DNA of 52,976 nucleotides from Thermoflexia bacterium (GTDB lineage Bacteria > Chloroflexota > Anaerolineae > B4-G1 > SLSP01). The stretch lies in the NCBI GenBank assembly GCA_011192175.1, contig DUEJ01000004.1:1-52976 (forward strand), in the 5' to 3' direction. Below are positions 1 through 8,655 of the stretch, one piece after another (the first letter of the stretch is position 1; each line of letters starts with the position of its first letter). The notes beneath the pieces were generated by a model that saw nothing but the letters and a program-made list of their open reading frames with translations, had not been told where the DNA came from and did not search any database. The position numbers and the translations under genes were made by a program.

Positions 1-8
1 AACAACTT

Positions 9-70
9 GGACGCAGGTTAACACTGATTTTTGAGTTTTATCAACGGATAATCTGCGCGAATCTGCGTCC
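9..70. repeat. Dispersed inverted repeat, GGACGCAG family, copy 1
   Basis: The segment begins GGACGCAG and ends ATCTGCGTCC, so its ends are inverted and could pair in RNA or single-stranded DNA. The same element recurs at 4098-4169 and 40739-40790 with an AACACTGAT/AACGCTGAT core and a repeated ATCTGCG near the right end. It is non-coding and intergenic in all three places. Confidence 0.8.
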
Positions 71-117
71 TAAAAGATTTGCCAGTCAATCAGCTTTCCA
101 CCTTCAACTAAATCCGG

Positions 118-271
118 TTACAACCCCGCTTTGTTAAATTCGTCTTGGCAAGCGGGGAGCCGGCGGTATTCCTCCCGTAGCGTAGCGATGAGCTCTTGCC
201 AGCTCTCTTCCGCGTTCAACCGGTGATAGATTCCGCGTACGCGCTGCAGATAGTGGCGAACGTATGAATGA
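118..271 (-). pseudogene. 3' remnant of a SWIM zinc-finger-type protein (probable)
   Basis: Reading the minus strand directly downstream of the first Nudix stop gives about 50 open codons ending in TAA at 118-120. They include the segments SYVRHYLQRVRGIYHRL and LREEYRRLP and end DEFNKAGL. From memory this helical R/Y-rich tail resembles the C-terminal end of SWIM zinc-finger family proteins. No start codon with a ribosome binding site and no zinc-ligand domain is present, so it is a truncated remnant. The gene body appears to have been lost or replaced by the two Nudix genes. The family assignment is tentative; the presence of an open, protein-like reading frame is seen directly. Confidence 0.45.
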
Positions 272-718
272 TTAGTGGAAGACCCCGCGCCTCTGGCTTA
301 TGTAATCAGACAATATATCTCGATGTTGTTGATTGAATAGTTCAGGGGCATTGTGGGGATCGAAGAATGCTAGATCGAAAGTCTCTTCTTGATCCACATT
401 CAGACTGCCGCCGGTGACAGAGCATTGAAAAAAGAAAAGTATAGTTTGTGCTTTGTCGCCATTGGAATACACGTCGAAATACTTGGTGTATACCCCTATC
501 AGTGTATCAACCTCAACGCTCAAACCTGTTTCTTCTTGGACTTCCCTGATCACCGCTTCTTCGGCAGACTCGCCTATTTCTAAAGCCCCACCAGGGAAAC
601 CCCACTCATCCCTAGAAGCCGCTCTTTTTTGGAGAAGGATTTCCCCCTTGTCGTTTGTAATGCAAGCCCCAGAGAAGTTGAGAAAAATCTGGTCGTGACC
701 AACTTTACCTCTGATCAC
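272..718 (-). CDS. Nudix hydrolase
   Basis: A 148-aa single-domain Nudix (MutT-like) pyrophosphohydrolase. The Nudix box is complete at about residues 43-66: GGALEIGES followed by IREVQEETGL, giving the metal-binding REVQEE helix. Such enzymes hydrolyse nucleoside diphosphates linked to another group; the substrate cannot be read from the sequence. An N-terminal strand, LNFSGACITNDKGEILLQKR, is typical of the fold. It starts with GTG at 718, overlapping the stop of the upstream Nudix gene by four bases (GTGA), so the two are translationally coupled. The C-terminus is ordinary and runs into the SWIM-like remnant. Confidence 0.9.
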   Translation of the reverse strand: MIRGKVGHDQIFLNFSGACITNDKGEILLQKRAASRDEWGFPGGALEIGESAEEAVIREVQEETGLSVEVDTLIGVYTKYFDVYSNGDKAQTILFFFQCSVTGGSLNVDQEETFDLAFFDPHNAPELFNQQHRDILSDYISQRRGVFH

Positions 719-1203
719 TTTATATAATCACTCATAGGCGCTCCAAGTTCTCTTGTATTTACTCCAATTGTATATGGTCGCCAACCAAACTCGCCATAGA
801 GAATACCGTTCTGATAGTTCTCTAATCCACGTTTTACATACGGGATGATATTGTTTGGCAGAGACGCCAAAGGATACCAGGACAAGTCATCACACTTGTG
901 CGGCTCTCTATTAGTAATTTCGCCAACCCAACCTCTGACTGTCAGGAAAAAGTCAATGCGCTCATCGTCGGACTTGCGGTGCATAACGTGTACGACCGCC
1001 ATATCTTGTGGCTTCAGGCTCACGTTGACTTCTTCACGTGCCTCACGGATGGCTGCTTGAGTTACACTTTCACCTGCATCAACATGACCAGCGACGACAC
1101 TATAATTGCCATCTTCATACCCGGTGTTGAAACGACGCAACAATAACACCTGCTCGTTATGCAAAAAGAAAAGATGGACAGCGACGGGGATTTGATTACG
1201 CAT
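715..1203 (-). CDS. Nudix hydrolase
   Basis: A 162-aa Nudix protein of the group that hydrolyses nucleotide-type substrates. The box is seen as GHVDAGES followed by AIREAREEVNV; the usual glycine after the double glutamate is Asn, a minor departure. It begins VAVHLFFLHNEQVLLLRR, a standard first strand. The start ATG at 1203 follows a GAGGAG Shine-Dalgarno sequence. It is the first gene of a two-gene unit and overlaps the second Nudix gene by four bases. The two proteins differ in sequence, so this is a pair of distinct Nudix enzymes rather than a recent duplication. Substrate unknown. Confidence 0.9.
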   Translation of the reverse strand: MRNQIPVAVHLFFLHNEQVLLLRRFNTGYEDGNYSVVAGHVDAGESVTQAAIREAREEVNVSLKPQDMAVVHVMHRKSDDERIDFFLTVRGWVGEITNREPHKCDDLSWYPLASLPNNIIPYVKRGLENYQNGILYGEFGWRPYTIGVNTRELGAPMSDYIK

Positions 1204-1313
1204 TACTTCTCCTCTGGGTACTACAAATTTCTAAACTCGCGCATCTCTGCTCTAATTTCAAGTTTACTGACAGTGTTTGGATTCCGTACCCACAGCTTAC
1301 GCAGATTGCACAG

Positions 1314-1358
1314 ACTTCAACCTTCGACTTTCGACTTTTGACTTTCGACTATTAACTT
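1314..1358. repeat. Heptamer tandem repeat (ACTTTCG/ACTTTTG), copy 1
   Basis: A run of 7-base units of the form ACTTTCG, ACTTTTG, ACTTTCG, ACTATTA. It overlaps the 3' end of miaB on the other strand and supplies its last codons (SQKSKVEG). Related tracts lie at 17891-17972, 22514-22596, 43770-43792 and 52913-52934. Confidence 0.8.
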
Positions 1359-2696
1359 CTCCCCCACCAACGACCACGGCCCGGCCCAGGTGATCTTGAT
1401 CTGCGCCAGCTGCCCCAGCCAATCGCCCTCGGATTCAAAGAAGACCAAGCGGTCAGTGCGCGTGCGTCCGTACCAGCGGTTCTTGCGCTCTTGGTAGCCC
1501 ACGACTAAGATTTCCACCGTCTGGCCCAGATAGCGGGCGTTCTTGGCGGCGAGGATACGACTTTGGAGGTCATCCAGGGCGCGGCGACGACGTTCTTTCT
1601 CCTCGTGAGAGAGCGCGTCTTCCAGCGTGCGCGTGGCGACGGTGAGCGGGCGCGCCGAGTAGCGAGCAATGTGAGCCTTATCTAAGCGTAACTCTTCCAG
1701 CAGCTCATAGGTGTGTTGGAATTGCTCCTCGGTTTCGCCGGGGAACCCCACGATGATGTCGGTAGCAATGGAGACATTAGGGATCAGCTCGCGGATGCGG
1801 GCCACCAGGCGCCGGTACTCGGCGACGGTGTAGCCGCGCCGCATTTGGGCTAAAATCTCGTCATCGCCAGCCTGGCAAGGGACTTCGATATGTTCACAGA
1901 CTTTGGGCAGAGCGGCGACCGCGCGCAGCAGGTCGTCCTTCATCCAGTGGGGGTGACTGGTGAGAAAGCGGAGTCGTTGTAGCCCTTCGATTTCATGCAA
2001 GCGGTACAGGAGCGTCACCAACGGCGTCTCCTCCGCCCCGGCGAACTCCGGCAAGTCGTAGCCGTACCGGTCCACGATCTGCCCCAGCAAAGTGAGCTCC
2101 TTGACGCCTTGCGCGACCAGCTGCTCGGCCTCGGCCACAATCGCGGCGGAGGGGCGGCTACGCTCCACGCCCCGGCGGTAGGGGATGACGCAGTAGGTGC
2201 AGGCATGGGAGCAGCCCAGGACGATGGGCAAATAGGCGGTCGGTGTTTGGCCCGCCTCGGATGGCGGGAGAATGGTATCGGTGCGTCCGAGAGCCAGCCG
2301 GCGCGCCTCGGCGTCGGCGATCAACGTTTGCGCCTCATCCAACTCTGCGTGTTCCGCCAGGTAGGCCCACAAATCCGTGGGATCCGAGGGCGAGAGGAAA
2401 AGATCGACCCAGGGGAAACGTTTTTGCAAAGGCATCGGGTCTTTTTCGCCTACCAGGCAACCCATCACGGCCAGCACCCGCTCTGGATGGCGCGCTTTGA
2501 CGCGCTTGAGTTGGTTGATACGCCCGACGGCTTTATCTTCCGGTTGCTGGCGCACCACGCAAGTATTGAGGAGAATCACGTCGGCATCTTTGGCGCGTTT
2601 TGTGGGTAGATAGCCTAGCCGTTCCAAGCCGGCGGCGACACGCTGTGAATCCGCGACGTTCATCTGACAACCGCTAGTCCAAATATGATAGTGCAT
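1317..2696 (-). CDS. miaB: tRNA-2-methylthio-N6-dimethylallyladenosine synthase
   Basis: Radical-SAM methylthiotransferase that adds a methylthio group to i6A37 in tRNAs reading UNN codons. The N-terminal cluster ligands are Cys10 (TSGCQMN), Cys46 (LNTCVV) and Cys80 (VMGCLV). The radical-SAM CxxxCxxC is Cys162/166/169 (GCSHACTYC). A C-terminal TRAM-like segment (LGQTVEILVVG...) ends the protein. An upstream in-frame ATG at 2747 has no support. The ATG at 2696 follows GGGGAAGGA and matches the normal family start, giving 459 aa. The last eight or so residues are encoded by a heptamer repeat, so the natural stop was probably lost and replaced. It stands alone between intergenic repeats. It could be another MTTase (for example MtaB), but length and motif context favour MiaB. 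Confidence 0.9.
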   Translation of the reverse strand: MHYHIWTSGCQMNVADSQRVAAGLERLGYLPTKRAKDADVILLNTCVVRQQPEDKAVGRINQLKRVKARHPERVLAVMGCLVGEKDPMPLQKRFPWVDLFLSPSDPTDLWAYLAEHAELDEAQTLIADAEARRLALGRTDTILPPSEAGQTPTAYLPIVLGCSHACTYCVIPYRRGVERSRPSAAIVAEAEQLVAQGVKELTLLGQIVDRYGYDLPEFAGAEETPLVTLLYRLHEIEGLQRLRFLTSHPHWMKDDLLRAVAALPKVCEHIEVPCQAGDDEILAQMRRGYTVAEYRRLVARIRELIPNVSIATDIIVGFPGETEEQFQHTYELLEELRLDKAHIARYSARPLTVATRTLEDALSHEEKERRRRALDDLQSRILAAKNARYLGQTVEILVVGYQERKNRWYGRTRTDRLVFFESEGDWLGQLAQIKITWAGPWSLVGEKLIVESQKSKVEG

Positions 2697-2857
2697 GTTA
2701 GATTCCTTCCCCTGATTTTGAAACTGATTTAATAGGACGCAGATCAAACATGATGAAGTGGTCTTAAGGCAAACATTTTACCGCTAAGGCACGAAGACAC
2801 AAAGATTTGAAAAGAAATTTATTTGGCTCTTTGGGAATTCGCGTGGTCGAGTTAAAA

Positions 2858-2920
2858 TTCACCACGGATTTCACGGATTAGCACAGAAAAAAGTAAAAAG
2901 TCAATGTAATCCGTGGTGAA
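2858..2920. repeat. Inverted repeat of the CACCACGGA family
   Basis: The left arm TTCACCACGGATT and right arm AATCCGTGGTGAA are exact inverted copies separated by about 37 bases. It lies in the 479-base gene-free stretch upstream of miaB (2697-3175), which otherwise holds only other dispersed repeats and no open frame that looks coding. Confidence 0.75.
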
Positions 2921-2980
2921 AAATTCACGGCGAGTGGCACTCATCACGCCAAGTCCCAGAGACCCATTTATTTTTTCTCA

Positions 2981-3039
2981 GTTAGCCTGACGACTGAAGT
3001 TGCGGCTACCATTACGCAGTCCGCCTACGCGGACTACAC
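2981..3039. repeat. Dispersed repeat with AGTCCGC hairpin, copy 1
   Basis: Contains the hairpin AGTCCGCCTACGCGGACT next to GAAGTTGCGGCTACC and TTAGCCTGACGACT. A second copy in the opposite orientation is at 48004-48060, with AGTCCACGTAGGTGGACT keeping the stem by compensating changes. Similar elements are known to me from cyanobacterial and Chloroflexi genomes. Confidence 0.7.
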
Positions 3040-3110
3040 TCAAAACTAATTTCTTTCCTTAGCGTCTTGGCGTCTTAGCGGAGAACTAACTTCTTTGAGT
3101 GTAATCTTTT

Positions 3111-3187
3111 CTTCTCAGTGTCCTCTGTGGCTCTGTGGTGAGATAATTCGCTTTCTCGCCTTCTCGCTTCCTCGCTCACTCACTCTC
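3111..3187. repeat. CACCACGGAG-family copy followed by GCGAGAAG octamer tract
   Basis: On the minus strand this reads as an octamer tract (GAGTGAGT, GAGCGAGG, AAGCGAGA, AGGCGAGA) followed by CTCACCACAGAGCCACAGAGG. The tract overlaps the stop codon of the DegV gene and provides its final residues (ESE). The nearly identical tract at 17810-17857 ends the nSTAND gene in the same way. Confidence 0.75.
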
Positions 3188-4039
3188 CGCGTAACCACAG
3201 AGCGCCAGGGCGCGCGGCCCGGTATGGACGCCGAGCACCGGGGAGACAATGCTGATCAGTAATTCCTGAGGATGATATTCCTCTCGCACACGCGCGGCCA
3301 ACTTCTCGGCCTCAGCGGGAGCGGCATTATGCAGCACGGCGATGTGCAGCGGTTTATCGGTATCCAGTTCGGCGAAGAAATCACGCCAGAGCTCCCGGAG
3401 CGCGCGTTTGCGCGTGCGTGATTGCCGGCCGCCCTCTACCGTGCCGGTTTCGTGATTAACGTAGATCTGTGGTTTGAGTTTGAGCAAACTGCCGATGAAT
3501 CTAGCTGCGCTGCCGATCCGCCCGCCCTTGTGAAGATAATCTAACGTGTCCAGGCTGATAATGAAGACCATATTTTTCCGCGCCGCTTCTGCGGCTGCGA
3601 GCATCGCAGCGACATCCCCCCCCGCTTCGCGAGCACGCGCCGCCGCCAGCACCTGCCATCCCAGGCTCATCGAATTCGATTTAGAATCCACAAAATGCAC
3701 GGGAATAGTTACTAACGCGGCGGCTTGCTGTGCCGAGGTCAACGTGCCGCTCATCGCGCTGCTGATGACGATGACCAGCACCTCCGCCGCGCCCGCCTCC
3801 GCCGCGCGGCGATAGGCGTTGGCAAAATCGGCAGGCGTGGGTTGCGTGGTGGTGGGATAGGTGGGGTCTTGCACCAGCCGCTCGTAGAAAGCCGGCGCGG
3901 TAATATCCACGCGCTCGCGGAAAACCTCCTCTCCCCAGATGATGGAGAGAGGCACGACTTCAATGTCATATTGCTTCTGCAAGGCGACTGGTATATCACA
4001 AGTGCTATCGGTGATCAAGGCTATTTTGTGAACAGACAT
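3176..4039 (-). CDS. DegV family fatty-acid-binding protein
   Basis: A 287-aa DegV-fold protein; members bind a fatty acid and some (FakB) present it to a fatty-acid kinase. It begins IALITDSTCDIP, the family signature, and has TTTQPTPADF and SSAMSGTLTSAQQAA motifs around the lipid pocket, then DTLDYLHKGGRIG. No FakA-like kinase is in this window. The ATG at 4039 follows AAGGAGAG. The gene is monocistronic by appearance, with a dispersed repeat upstream (4098-4169). The last codons (ESE and the TGA) fall inside an octamer repeat that is also found at the end of the nSTAND gene. Confidence 0.9.
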   Translation of the reverse strand: MSVHKIALITDSTCDIPVALQKQYDIEVVPLSIIWGEEVFRERVDITAPAFYERLVQDPTYPTTTQPTPADFANAYRRAAEAGAAEVLVIVISSAMSGTLTSAQQAAALVTIPVHFVDSKSNSMSLGWQVLAAARAREAGGDVAAMLAAAEAARKNMVFIISLDTLDYLHKGGRIGSAARFIGSLLKLKPQIYVNHETGTVEGGRQSRTRKRALRELWRDFFAELDTDKPLHIAVLHNAAPAEAEKLAARVREEYHPQELLISIVSPVLGVHTGPRALALCGYAESE

Positions 4040-4097
4040 GGTAGCTCTCCTTGTGTTGATACTATAATTGAATGCGTCACTACTCAGCCATCCTTTA

Positions 4098-4169
4098 GGA
4101 CGCAGATGAACACTGATAAACGCCGATTTTTTTGCTTTTATCTGCGAAAATCTGCGCGAATCTGCGTCC
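4098..4169. repeat. Dispersed inverted repeat, GGACGCAG family, copy 2
   Basis: Ends GGACGCAGAT and ATCTGCGTCC are exact inverted copies. It is the longest of the three copies (72 bases), with a T-rich centre and tandem ATCTGCG units at the right. It lies between the DegV gene and the ABC exporter gene, where nothing else is recognised (4040-4260). Confidence 0.85.
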
Positions 4170-4260
4170 GCTGTGGAAATCGACGACCTCTCTCAAGTTT
4201 GGCCAGGCGCCTGAAGAGTAACCTGAATGTTAAGATATTCGCGCTTACTCTCTGTCCCAT

Positions 4261-6111
4261 CTACTGCCTACTGTCTACTGTCTCTACTTCTTTCTCCCCT
4301 AGTCCCTTAAACTGGCTCACATAGAGATTATAATAAAATCCCCGTTGGGCAAGTAGTTCCGCATGAGTACCGCGCTCAATGATGCGCCCCTTGTCAATTA
4401 CCAGCACTTTATCGGCCTCGCGGATAGTGCTCAAGCGATGGGCAATGACAAAACTGGTGCGCCCGGCCATCAGCTTAAGCAACGCCTCTTGGATGTGGGC
4501 TTCCGTGCGCGTATCAACGCTGCTCGTCGCCTCGTCCAAGATCAGGATGCGCGGGTCGGCCAGTACCGCGCGGGCGATGGAGAGCAGCTGGCGTTGCCCC
4601 AAGCTGAAGTTGCTGCCGCGCTCGGAGAGCTCGGTCTCGTATCCCTGGGGCAGGTGGCGGATGAAGTGATCAGCGTTCGCCAGCCGCGCAGCCGCGATGA
4701 CCTCCTCATCGGTGGCATCCAAGCGCCCGTAGCGGATGTTTTCCATTACCGAGGTGGAGAAGAGGAAGGTATCCTGCAAGACGATCCCCAATTGGCCGCG
4801 CAAGCTCGCTTTTTGCACCTGGCGGATATCGACGCCATCTATGGTGATAGCGCCACTCTCAATATCATAGAAGCGGGTGAGCAAGTTGATGATGGTGGTC
4901 TTCCCCGCGCCAGTGGGCCCGACTAGCGCAATTGTTTGACCCGGCGCGGCGGAGAGGCTCATTTCCTGGATTACTGGGTTGCCTGGCGCGTAGCTAAAAT
5001 TCACCTGCTCAAAACGCACTGCGCCCTCAATGTCGGCCAACGGGATGGCGTGGGGGAGATCGTTAAGTTTCGGTTCCCGATCAATGATTTCGAAGACGCG
5101 CTCCGCACCGGCTAACGCGGCCTGAATCTGATTGTAGAGGTTGCCCAACTGGCGCAACGGCCCCGCGAATTTGCGGGAGTAGCTGATGAAGGTGGCGATA
5201 TTGCCGACGCTGGCCAAGCCCTGCAAGGCGAGCCAACCACCTAAACCGGCGACCACTGCGATATTTGCGTTGCTCATAATGCCCATTAGAGGACCAATCA
5301 ACAGGGGGTAAACTTGCGCCTTGATGCCGTAGTCGCGTACGGCGGTATTGGAAGCCGTGAATTTATCCAAAGCGGCCTGCTGCTGTCCATAAGCCAACAC
5401 CACGCGCTCCCCGCCGAAAGTCTCTTCCATGATCCCGTTTAGCCGGCCCATCTCTTGTTGCAATTTGCGGTATCCTGAGCGGGTACGTTTCCCTATGATT
5501 CCCACCAAGCCCACCATCATCGGGAGAATGGTGAGTGTCCCCAGAGCCAGCCAACTATTGACGGCGAACATCATCACCACAATGCCGCCCAGAGTGAAAA
5601 GACTGGAGAGCATTTGGGTTAGGTTTTCCGAAACCGCAAGATTTACAGCGTCAACATCGTTGGTCAAACGACTCAGCAACTCACCATGAGGGTGCTGGTC
5701 GAAGAAACTTAGCGAGAGTGTCTGCAAATGCTCAAAGAGATCGCGGCGTAAATCTCGCAGTGCCCGCTGCGAGACCGCGGCCATCAAGTAGTTTTGCGCC
5801 GTCTGGATAAACCACTGTCCCAAATAGGCGCCTAACATAAATAGGGTGATGCGCAGTAACCCGGGTAGATCTCGGTTAGCGATATAATCATCAATCGCCA
5901 CGCCTAGCAGATAGGGCACTAAGATGACCAGCAGGGTGCCGATCACTACCAAAACAAAGACCAAGAGCAAGGTGCCGGTAAAAGGACGTAGATACATAAT
6001 TAACCGGCGGAGCGTGCCGCGCACATCTTTAGCTTTTTCGATACGGTGACCGCCCCGTCCTGGCCCGTGGCCGCCGCCCATACTACTGCGACGTTCTGTT
6101 TGTTTAGTCAT
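4261..6111 (-). CDS. Heterodimeric ABC exporter subunit with catalytic Walker B
   Basis: A 616-aa half-transporter with an N-terminal six-helix membrane domain and a C-terminal ATPase domain. Walker A is GPTGAGKTT, the Q-loop VLQDTFLF, Walker B LILILDEATSSVD with a normal catalytic Glu, and the switch is AHRLST. The ABC signature is degenerate: NFSLGQRQ instead of LSGGQ. Its partner gene (6238-7986) has the complementary defects, so the two should pair as an asymmetric exporter with one working ATP site, as in BmrCD or TM287/288. An extra Gly/Arg-rich N-terminus precedes the first helix. The start ATG follows GAAGGAT. The C-terminal ETVDSRQ comes from a GTAGACA-type heptamer repeat. Probably exports a drug or lipid. 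Confidence 0.9.
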   Translation of the reverse strand: MTKQTERRSSMGGGHGPGRGGHRIEKAKDVRGTLRRLIMYLRPFTGTLLLVFVLVVIGTLLVILVPYLLGVAIDDYIANRDLPGLLRITLFMLGAYLGQWFIQTAQNYLMAAVSQRALRDLRRDLFEHLQTLSLSFFDQHPHGELLSRLTNDVDAVNLAVSENLTQMLSSLFTLGGIVVMMFAVNSWLALGTLTILPMMVGLVGIIGKRTRSGYRKLQQEMGRLNGIMEETFGGERVVLAYGQQQAALDKFTASNTAVRDYGIKAQVYPLLIGPLMGIMSNANIAVVAGLGGWLALQGLASVGNIATFISYSRKFAGPLRQLGNLYNQIQAALAGAERVFEIIDREPKLNDLPHAIPLADIEGAVRFEQVNFSYAPGNPVIQEMSLSAAPGQTIALVGPTGAGKTTIINLLTRFYDIESGAITIDGVDIRQVQKASLRGQLGIVLQDTFLFSTSVMENIRYGRLDATDEEVIAAARLANADHFIRHLPQGYETELSERGSNFSLGQRQLLSIARAVLADPRILILDEATSSVDTRTEAHIQEALLKLMAGRTSFVIAHRLSTIREADKVLVIDKGRIIERGTHAELLAQRGFYYNLYVSQFKGLGEKEVETVDSRQ

Positions 6112-6164
6112 ATTCTATCCTTCTCTCTGATTTGATTACTAGAAAACTATGGCTCCAAAGATAG

Positions 6165-6262
6165 CTCACCACGGAGACACAGAGAACACTGAGAAAAAAT
6201 TAATTTAGCTGAAAAAAGGGAGTTTGCCGCTGAGACGCTAAGCCGCCAAGCCGCTACCTGGC
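6165..6262. repeat. Composite dispersed repeat between the two ABC genes
   Basis: CTCACCACGGAGACACAGAGAA lies at the left, and GCCGCTGAGACGCTAAGCCGCC at the right overlaps the end of the upstream ABC gene. Related pieces occur at 2770-2800, 3055-3090, 22475-22495 and 43735-43765. It breaks an otherwise tight operon. Confidence 0.65.
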
Positions 6263-7986
6263 CCCTCCCCCAACTGCGAATTATAGATCTCCTGGTAGAT
6301 TGGGCTGCTCTGGAGCAACTCGGCATGGGTGCCCTCAGCCGCGATCTTCCCGTTTTCCAACACCACAATCTTATCGGCGGTGAGTACGGTGCTGATGCGC
6401 TGCGCGATGATGAAGGCGGTTTTATCTTGCCGCAGCGCCGTTAGGGCGGCTTGAATCTGGGCCTCGGTCTCCACGTCGACCGCGCTGGTGCTATCATCCA
6501 AGATGAGCACGGGGGGTTGGATGAGCAGTGCGCGCGCGATAGCAATCCGTTGCTTCTGTCCACCGGAGAGATTGGTACCGCGCTGCTCCAGCTGGGTATC
6601 GTAGCCTTCCGGCAGCGCCTGAATAAAGGCATCTGCTTGCGCGGCCTGAGCCGCGGCGACGACTTCTGCTTCGCTGGCCTGCGGCCGTCCGTAGCGGATA
6701 TTCTCGCGGATGGTGGTGCTAAAGAGAATCGTCTCTTGCAGCGCCACCCCAATCTGCCCACGTAATGAGGCGAGCGTTAGCTCGCGGATATCCACGCCAT
6801 CCAGGGTCACCCGGCCGGCTTCCACCTCATAGAAACGCGGGATCAGATTAATCAAGGTGGATTTCCCGGACCCGGTCGCGCCCAGGATCGCCACCGTCTC
6901 TCCCGGCTCTGCCACGAGGTTAATATCGGTCAGCACCTGCTCCTCTCCACTCAGATTGTAGCGGAAGGAGACCTGCTCAAAGGCCACGCGGCCGGTAGCC
7001 TGGAGAACGCGCGCGGTAGAGCGTTCCTGCACTTCTGGCGTACTATCTAGCACCTCTATAATCCGTTGAGCCGAAGCGTTAGCTTGGGGCAGACGCGCTG
7101 CCAACATCCCCAGCAGCAGTAACGGGAACATGGTCATCATCAAGTAATTGGTGAAGGCCATGATCTGCCCCACCGTTAAATCTCCCATGATAGCTTGTTG
7201 GCCGCCAAACCAGAGCACCGCCACCGTTCTCACGTTGAGAATCAGGAACATGGTCGGGGGCAAGACCGCCATTAAGCGTCTGACCTTGACATTTTCCGCT
7301 GTCAACTCCTCATTGGCCACTGCGAAACGCGCATTTTCGTGCGGGGTGCGGACAAAAGCTTTGACCACGCGCGCGCCGGCCAGATTTTCCAACAAGACCT
7401 GATTCAATTTATCCAATTTGCTTTGCACCCTCAAAAAGAGAGGTTGTGCGCGCCGGATGAAGAAGTAGAGGAAGACGCTAATTATTGGTAAGAAGATCGC
7501 CACAATCAGCGCCAGGCGGGGACTGGTCACAACCAGGAGCACGCTACTTCCCAACATCAGTAAGGGAGCGCGGGTCATGATGCGCAGGGCGAGCAAGATC
7601 ATCATCTGGATCGTATTCACATCGCTGGTCAGGCGCACCATCAACTTGCCGGTGCGCAGCTGATCTAGATTCCCAAACGAGAAAGTTTGCACCTGCTGGA
7701 AGAGCGCGCTGCGCAGGTCAGCGGCGAAGTTCTGCGAGACCCGCGCCGCGAGGAGCGTGTTACCGATCATCATCAGCGCACTGAGCGTGGCTAAGCCGAT
7801 CATTAGCAAGGAGGTGGTTAGAATGACATGCATATTGCTCGCTGTCACGCCCTTATCAATCAGCCGTTGAATCAAGCGCGGCAGACTTAGATCGACGGCG
7901 ATAACAGCGATAAGCAAAAGCAAAGCCCAAATAGCTTCTTTACGATAAGGGTTTACGAATTTCAGTAAGCGTTTCAGTTTATTCAC
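6238..7986 (-). CDS. Heterodimeric ABC exporter subunit with degenerate ATP site
   Basis: A 582-aa half-transporter: six predicted membrane helices, then an ATPase domain. Walker A is GATGSGKST and the signature is canonical LSGGQ. Walker B is VLILDDSTSAVD, with Asp in place of the catalytic Glu, and the switch His is Gln (AQRIST). These are the known marks of the inactive-site half of a heterodimer. The missing signature is in the neighbouring subunit (4261-6111), so all changes fall in one composite site. It starts with GTG at 7986, one base after the tetR stop, with AAGGA upstream. Its last residues (SGLAA) come from a dispersed repeat. Confidence 0.9.
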   Translation of the reverse strand: MNKLKRLLKFVNPYRKEAIWALLLLIAVIAVDLSLPRLIQRLIDKGVTASNMHVILTTSLLMIGLATLSALMMIGNTLLAARVSQNFAADLRSALFQQVQTFSFGNLDQLRTGKLMVRLTSDVNTIQMMILLALRIMTRAPLLMLGSSVLLVVTSPRLALIVAIFLPIISVFLYFFIRRAQPLFLRVQSKLDKLNQVLLENLAGARVVKAFVRTPHENARFAVANEELTAENVKVRRLMAVLPPTMFLILNVRTVAVLWFGGQQAIMGDLTVGQIMAFTNYLMMTMFPLLLLGMLAARLPQANASAQRIIEVLDSTPEVQERSTARVLQATGRVAFEQVSFRYNLSGEEQVLTDINLVAEPGETVAILGATGSGKSTLINLIPRFYEVEAGRVTLDGVDIRELTLASLRGQIGVALQETILFSTTIRENIRYGRPQASEAEVVAAAQAAQADAFIQALPEGYDTQLEQRGTNLSGGQKQRIAIARALLIQPPVLILDDSTSAVDVETEAQIQAALTALRQDKTAFIIAQRISTVLTADKIVVLENGKIAAEGTHAELLQSSPIYQEIYNSQLGEGPGSGLAA

Positions 7987-7987
7987 G

Positions 7988-8602
7988 TTAACATTCCTTC
8001 TTTTTCAAATAGGTTAACGCCGTAGCCAGAGCTTCGGCTTCGATGGCGCGCAGGCGGTCTCTATCCTGCAAGTGCCCACTATGATAGAGGATCAACGGCC
8101 CGTTGACAAAAGAGAAGACGGTGGCGGCGGCTAAGTCGGGGTCTAACTGGCGGAAGAATCCTCGCTCCACGCCAATTTCGATCAGCGCCGCTAGGTGGTT
8201 CAGATTGCATGCAAAACGGTGCTCTTGATGGTGCTGGGTGGCGTGCGCCGCGGTATGGACCCAGAGGAATTGATAGAGACGGGGATGTTCCTCAGCCAGC
8301 CGGGCGTAGGAGGCCAACACCTCGCGCATCACCACGCAGGGGTCGCCGGATTGCGCCTCTTGCAGTTGCGCGGCGCGGCGCTGGTGCTTTTTACCCCGCT
8401 GCCGCTCCCGGAGCGCGTAGAAAATGGCGTCGCGATTTTCAAAGTACGTGTAGAGCGTCATGTGCGAAACCCCCACCTGCTCGGCGATGGCTCTGACACT
8501 CAAGGTCTGCAGCCCTTGCTGGGTCAAAAGCTCAAACGTCGCATTCAAGATGCGCTCGCGCATGGCGGTTATCTCTGTCGCACTCTGTTTGGGCCGTGCC
8601 AT
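7988..8602 (-). CDS. TetR family transcriptional regulator
   Basis: A 204-aa TetR-type repressor. The N-terminal helix-turn-helix spans about residues 30-60, with VRAIAEQVGVSHMTLYTYF and FENRDAIFYA following; the C-terminal ligand domain is typical in length. It is the first gene of a tetR-ABC-ABC unit, and the next gene begins one base after its stop. A 28-bp perfect palindrome upstream (8628-8655) overlaps the predicted -10 element, so it most likely represses its own operon and is released by a substrate of the exporter. The start ATG follows GAGGAG. The ligand cannot be predicted. Confidence 0.92.
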   Translation of the reverse strand: MARPKQSATEITAMRERILNATFELLTQQGLQTLSVRAIAEQVGVSHMTLYTYFENRDAIFYALRERQRGKKHQRRAAQLQEAQSGDPCVVMREVLASYARLAEEHPRLYQFLWVHTAAHATQHHQEHRFACNLNHLAALIEIGVERGFFRQLDPDLAAATVFSFVNGPLILYHSGHLQDRDRLRAIEAEALATALTYLKKKEC

Positions 8603-8627
8603 CTGCTCCTCTGCCTACCGGGTAAGT

Positions 8628-8655
8628 TTTACAGTGTATAATTATACACTGTAAA
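8628..8655. promoter_or_regulatory. TetR operator: 28-bp perfect palindrome
   Basis: The half-site TTTACAGTGTATAA is followed immediately by its exact reverse complement TTATACACTGTAAA. It lies 26 bases upstream of the tetR start and covers the predicted -10 hexamer. Position and symmetry fit an autoregulatory TetR operator. Confidence 0.85.
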
